Below the pieces are notes generated by a model, which worked only from the letters and a program-made list of their open reading frames with translations, was not told the origin of the DNA and did no database searches. Below, piece after piece: positions 60,876 through 64,000 of a stretch of 64,000 nucleotides of DNA. A program made the translations under genes and the position numbers. Origin of the DNA: Apostichopus japonicus (lineage: Eukaryota; Echinodermata; Holothuroidea; Aspidochirotida; Stichopodidae). The stretch spans positions 24,070,577 through 24,134,576 of the forward strand of contig NC_092582.1 in the NCBI RefSeq assembly GCF_037975245.1. The letters are read 5' to 3'. Each line of letters starts with the position of its first letter. Within the stretch, counting starts at the first letter, position 1.

Positions 60876-61176
60876 ATATGGTACAAATAACATGAGGTAT
60901 GGTACAAATAACATGAGGTATGTTACAAATAACACGAGGTATGGTACAAATAACACGAGGTATGGTACAAATAACACGAGGTATGGTACAAATAACACGA
61001 GGTATGGTCCAAATAACACGAGGTATGGTACAAATAACATGAGGTATGGTACAAATAATATGAGGTATGGTACAAATAACATGAGGTATGTTACAAATAA
61101 CACGAGGTATGGTACAAATAACATGAGGTATGATACAAATAACATGAGGTATGATACAAATAACATGAGGTATGGT
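60876..61176. repeat. 21-bp minisatellite, about 14 copies
   Basis: The unit is tatggtacaaataacacgagg with few changes. The unit length is a multiple of three, so each strand is open and codes a 7-residue repeat (RYGTNNT on plus, YLVLFVP on minus). These frames are not genes. C/T changes at one position (acatga or acacga) form runs that show unequal homogenisation. Confidence 0.94.
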
Positions 61177-62568
61177 ACTCTCCTTATAGATGTAATTGCC
61201 TTGTGAATCAATAAACATTCTCAATTTAAAGTGGAGAATATTCAGACAGATAATTCCTTATAAAACAAAATTAGTCTATCGTGCTTGTAATGTCTCTCTT
61301 TCACATCGTCTCAGTCAAAAATGTTTTATTGGTGAAAATATCGATGCATACTTTTCATCTCTAGAATCTTTACGTTGTGACTTCACTGTACGCAGTAATA
61401 CAACAGTTAGTAAATATTGCTCGGTTATAATAGTTTCAGTTGTAATGGGGGAGCCCAATTGATTATATTTTATTATTTATTTAGATGAATGTATATATAC
61501 GTGACTGACATAAATGTGTGTGTACAAGCAGGCTTAGATATGAAAGGGCAGATCTGGTTTTAACTTGAAACTAAGAAACAAATAGATTTTTAGGTAAGTT
61601 TCATAAAATTGATGTACTTTAGCATACCATGAACATTTAAGGAGAGGTGACTACTTAAAAGTTTAATTAAAAGATTCACTTCAAGGTTTTTATGTCATTT
61701 TCAAGAAACGTCTTCTTGTACCATCCTCTGTATGTACAGTACTATGAATACGCAGCAGCATTATGACAAAAAAAATGCAACGGTGAATCTGAACTAATGG
61801 TGGTTTTAAAATATTCGTATTATGTATATCTTTCGTCTTTTGAATAACTGCTGAATACAATTTTAAAAATAGTATCTCAGAGGAGCCTGGGCCCGAGTGA
61901 GGGAGGGGGTTGTTCAAAGAATCTGGTAATGTGGTCGAATTTGTAAATTTATACCACCCGGCATATTAACTATTGTATTTTCATATACATTCAATTGCTG
62001 ACGATTATATAATGCAATATCCGGGCCTCGTATCTTAACATGGTCCATATTGTTTTTAGTACTCTTTTTATCAGAACCATTCAATAGTTATAAGGAACAT
62101 TCTGATGTAGTTGGGTCCATTTACGTCCTGATTCCGAGACTATACTTGGTTCGAATATTGTAATCTCGAGTCCGAACAGAGTTCTATATAGAGTATATGA
62201 GCAACCCAAACCAAGTCCGAGTCCAGCTAATACATAGAGACAAAGCAATGACGAGCTCATACGGTTTCTGTCTATACTAGTCTAATAGACGCACGGGCGT
62301 ATCGGTTACATAAACCCAATGTAAATATTCCTTAATGTGCAGACCGTCGTTTCCTGGTCTCAATTTTCGTTGCCTAACGTTGAAAAGAGAGTCAACTATT
62401 GAAAACTGATGATGTGCGCATGTAAAAACTTCCATTTAAACATACACACACAGGGTAAATTTAGAAAGAAACAATCTGTACAAGGTTTATTATATTTCAT
62501 GATAATTTATTTTCAATGATCAGAGATCTACACTAGTCTATTTAATTCTCCCTTGTGTCTCTTAGTGT
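61177..62568. other. non-coding stretch, no gene seen
   Basis: AT-rich DNA without a supported gene; frames at 61196-61462 and 61690-61917 show no domain. Confidence 0.4.
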
Positions 62569-62808
62569 ATGAGTTCAACATACAACTGCAAACTTTCATG
62601 GATATCTCTACACGATCAACAATACCACAGAAACAGAATATCTAAGACGAAGGGGCAGGGACTACTCAATATTTTGCTATATTTTGTCCATTACATCGAT
62701 CCAACAACGATGTTCTGGGGTCTATTTTTGAATACTGCCCTCTTTTCCCTTCTCGTCATCTTCTCGTTCTATGGTATCTATCTTATCAACTCAATGAGAA
62801 GCTCATAA
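62569..62808 (+). CDS. possible terminal exon with a transmembrane segment
   Basis: After an acceptor-like cttgtgtctcttag the frame from ATG runs 79 codons to a stop. The C-terminal third is strongly hydrophobic (MFWGLFLNTALFSLLVIFSF) and ends YLINSMRSS. This could be a membrane-anchored tail, but AT-rich DNA produces such frames by chance and I recognise no family. Confidence 0.25.
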   Translation: MSSTYNCKLSWISLHDQQYHRNRISKTKGQGLLNILLYFVHYIDPTTMFWGLFLNTALFSLLVIFSFYGIYLINSMRSS

Positions 62809-62814
62809 TTATGA

Positions 62815-62880
62815 CCTCACTCAGTGTTTGATGACGTCACTCAGTGTTTGATGATGTCACTCAGTGTTTGATGACGGGTT
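62815..62880. repeat. three 22-bp units with CRE-like core
   Basis: The unit cactcagtgtttgatgacgt is repeated three times; TGACGTCA is formed at one junction, with TGATGTCA and TGACGGGT at the others. Confidence 0.85.
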
Positions 62881-63140
62881 TAAACTAACATCGTCTTTCC
62901 TATAAAGCTAGTGTTAATATTCATATTATTAAGTCCGTATTTTTGGTACACAGTGACGAGTGCGTCTCCTACATTGACTTTAGTGTGTTCAATGCAGATG
63001 TGTGTTTACCTGCCAAGAATAGTTTACTGTGATATTTGTGAAGATATATCATATATATTTGTGGCTTTGCATTCAAGTTATTATATTTTCCTGCAATTCA
63101 ATTTAAAATTTCATGAACATAATATTTTCTTCCTTTCAGG

Positions 63141-63176
63141 CCTGTGACTATGAGGGTAATCTACCAGGAGAAGAGG
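63141..63176 (+). CDS. possible 36-bp microexon
   Basis: A strong acceptor (tttcttcctttcag) and a strong donor (gtaaga) enclose 36 bases. Phase 0 reads ACDYEGNLPGEE and phase 2 reads PVTMRVIYQEKR; phase 1 has a stop. Good splice signals on both sides make it worth testing, but no homology is recognised. Confidence 0.33.
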
Positions 63177-63271
63177 TAAGAGAGACATAGATTAATGTTC
63201 CTGTTAATTAGTAGCGTTAATGTTAATAACAGACAAAAAGATATATTAATTACTGTGGAACAAAGAAATAA

Positions 63272-63610
63272 GACAAAAGAGTATTAGACTTTGTTTCTCA
63301 TCATGGAGGAAAGATTTATAATTGTCGTGTATCGAACAGGGAATTTAGATGGGCAAGTTACAAGTTTATATCTCGTAATGATGATAGCACTGTTCTCAAT
63401 GTCAAGTTTAGATGTGACCCAAATAATCTTCCTTCCGCACACACAGTCAGAGAAATGATAAACAAAGTAATAGATAGACTTTTAAATACTACAAGGTTTA
63501 GTAAAATGTTATGGAGCGTGACAAGCCGACACACGTACACACTCACAAAGGATTGGGATATTGCTTTTGAAAATGTCTGCCTTAACCCCCCCCCCCCCTC
63601 CTTCCGGTAG
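63272..63610 (+). CDS. open frame without in-frame ATG at its start, possible exon
   Basis: The frame is open for 112 codons between a stop ending at 63271 and TAG at 63608-63610. Its composition is protein-like: KIYNCRVSNREFRWASYKF, then DSTVLNVKFRCDPNNLPSAH, TVREMINKVIDRLL and TKDWDIAFENVCLN, before running into a C13 tract. The pattern (strand with F.C.P, then a helix of 12-16 residues) is weakly reminiscent of a SEA-type extracellular fold, which is a guess. No clear acceptor was found, and the C tract may mark a break. The overlapping minus-strand frame (63358-63630) is less convincing. Confidence 0.35.
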   Translation, partial: DKRVLDFVSHHGGKIYNCRVSNREFRWASYKFISRNDDSTVLNVKFRCDPNNLPSAHTVREMINKVIDRLLNTTRFSKMLWSVTSRHTYTLTKDWDIAFENVCLNPPPPSFR

Positions 63611-64000
63611 ATGCTTAATGATGATTTCATATCACTCTGCTGATGTGCATATCATAATTCGTTACTAGTTCAAAAAGTATCAAAGAAGCTATTTTTAAAT
63701 TTCTTATAGTAAATCCTTTGTTCATTCATTTCTTCGCGAAACATAGTTTCACAGATTAACAACTATTAAAGGAACTGATTTGTTTTTTAAAAGTCACTTT
63801 TATTGTTACATAAAAAAAAGATATTAACATCATTAAATGTCAGATGACGATTACAGTGTTACCATAGTGTAACAATTTTCTCAACACACAAAGAGCTAAC
63901 TGTAGAAGTGTATACTCAAATCTCGCATTAATCTATACTCCGGTATTCTTTGATAATATAAGTTAATGAGAATCATTCTCTAGGGTCGAGGAGGGGTTGG
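63611..64000. other. right edge, no gene seen
   Basis: AT-rich sequence with no feature that I can support. Confidence 0.4.

Noticed and set aside
60783-61224. Open frames of 122-142 codons on both strands
   Set aside because: Products of the 21-bp minisatellite, whose length is a multiple of three.

Overview
The window is invertebrate nuclear DNA: AT-rich, intron-rich, with GT-AG exons scattered over kilobases, very abundant tandem and inverted repeats, and one nearly full-length non-LTR retrotransposon. Three things point to a marine deuterostome, most likely an echinoderm (a holothurian or echinoid is my guess): a death-fold plus NACHT immune-receptor gene, a leucine-rich exon of the expanded NLR type, and a CR1-like LINE that starts with a 2A-like peptide and a PHD finger. 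The species is an inference, not a reading. No rRNA gene, functional tRNA gene, CRISPR array or bacterial operon was seen.

Region 1 (1-9.7 kb) has no convincing gene. It holds a hairpin/MITE-like inverted repeat (about 990-1150), two copies of a dispersed repeat (2.3 and 4.05 kb) and a 2.6-kb minisatellite of a 13-bp GGAT-rich unit (6.9-9.5 kb) that ends about 200 bp before the NLR start codon.

Region 2 (9.7-28.4 kb, plus strand) is the main gene: a death-effector-like domain exon, a large NACHT exon with intact Walker A and B motifs, a helical exon after the NACHT, then a phase-compatible series of smaller exons ending in a stop followed by AATAAA. As spliced here it encodes about 862 residues, but the fifth exon carries a one-base frameshift. 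Its introns contain a 75-bp tandem array, a two-copy repeat with nuclear-receptor DR1-like half-sites and a perfect terminal hairpin, a 22-bp array, and a 1.36-kb terminal-inverted-repeat element flanked by TATA.

Region 3 (28.4-48 kb) contains a possible decayed retroelement, a leucine-rich-repeat exon (36.6 kb) and a phase-matched follow-on exon (47.8 kb) from the LRR part of this or a neighbouring NLR. Between them are a segmental duplication whose copies flank a 2.1-kb fold-back element (39.9-42.0 kb) containing a tRNA-like stretch, and a second fold-back element (45.2-46.4 kb). Both fold-back elements have arms built of tandem units that are 16 bp at the tips and longer inside.

Region 4 (49.4-52.8 kb) is the LINE: 2A-like motif (ending NPGA, not NPGP), PHD finger, endonuclease and reverse transcriptase, nearly intact but with two single-base frameshifts.

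Region 5 (52.8-64 kb) has a few possible exons, a palindromic array centred on GATATC/TTCGAA/TGACGTCA (57.0-57.35 kb), several small tandem repeats, a 21-bp array (60.9-61.2 kb) and an open frame near the right edge with no in-frame ATG at its start.
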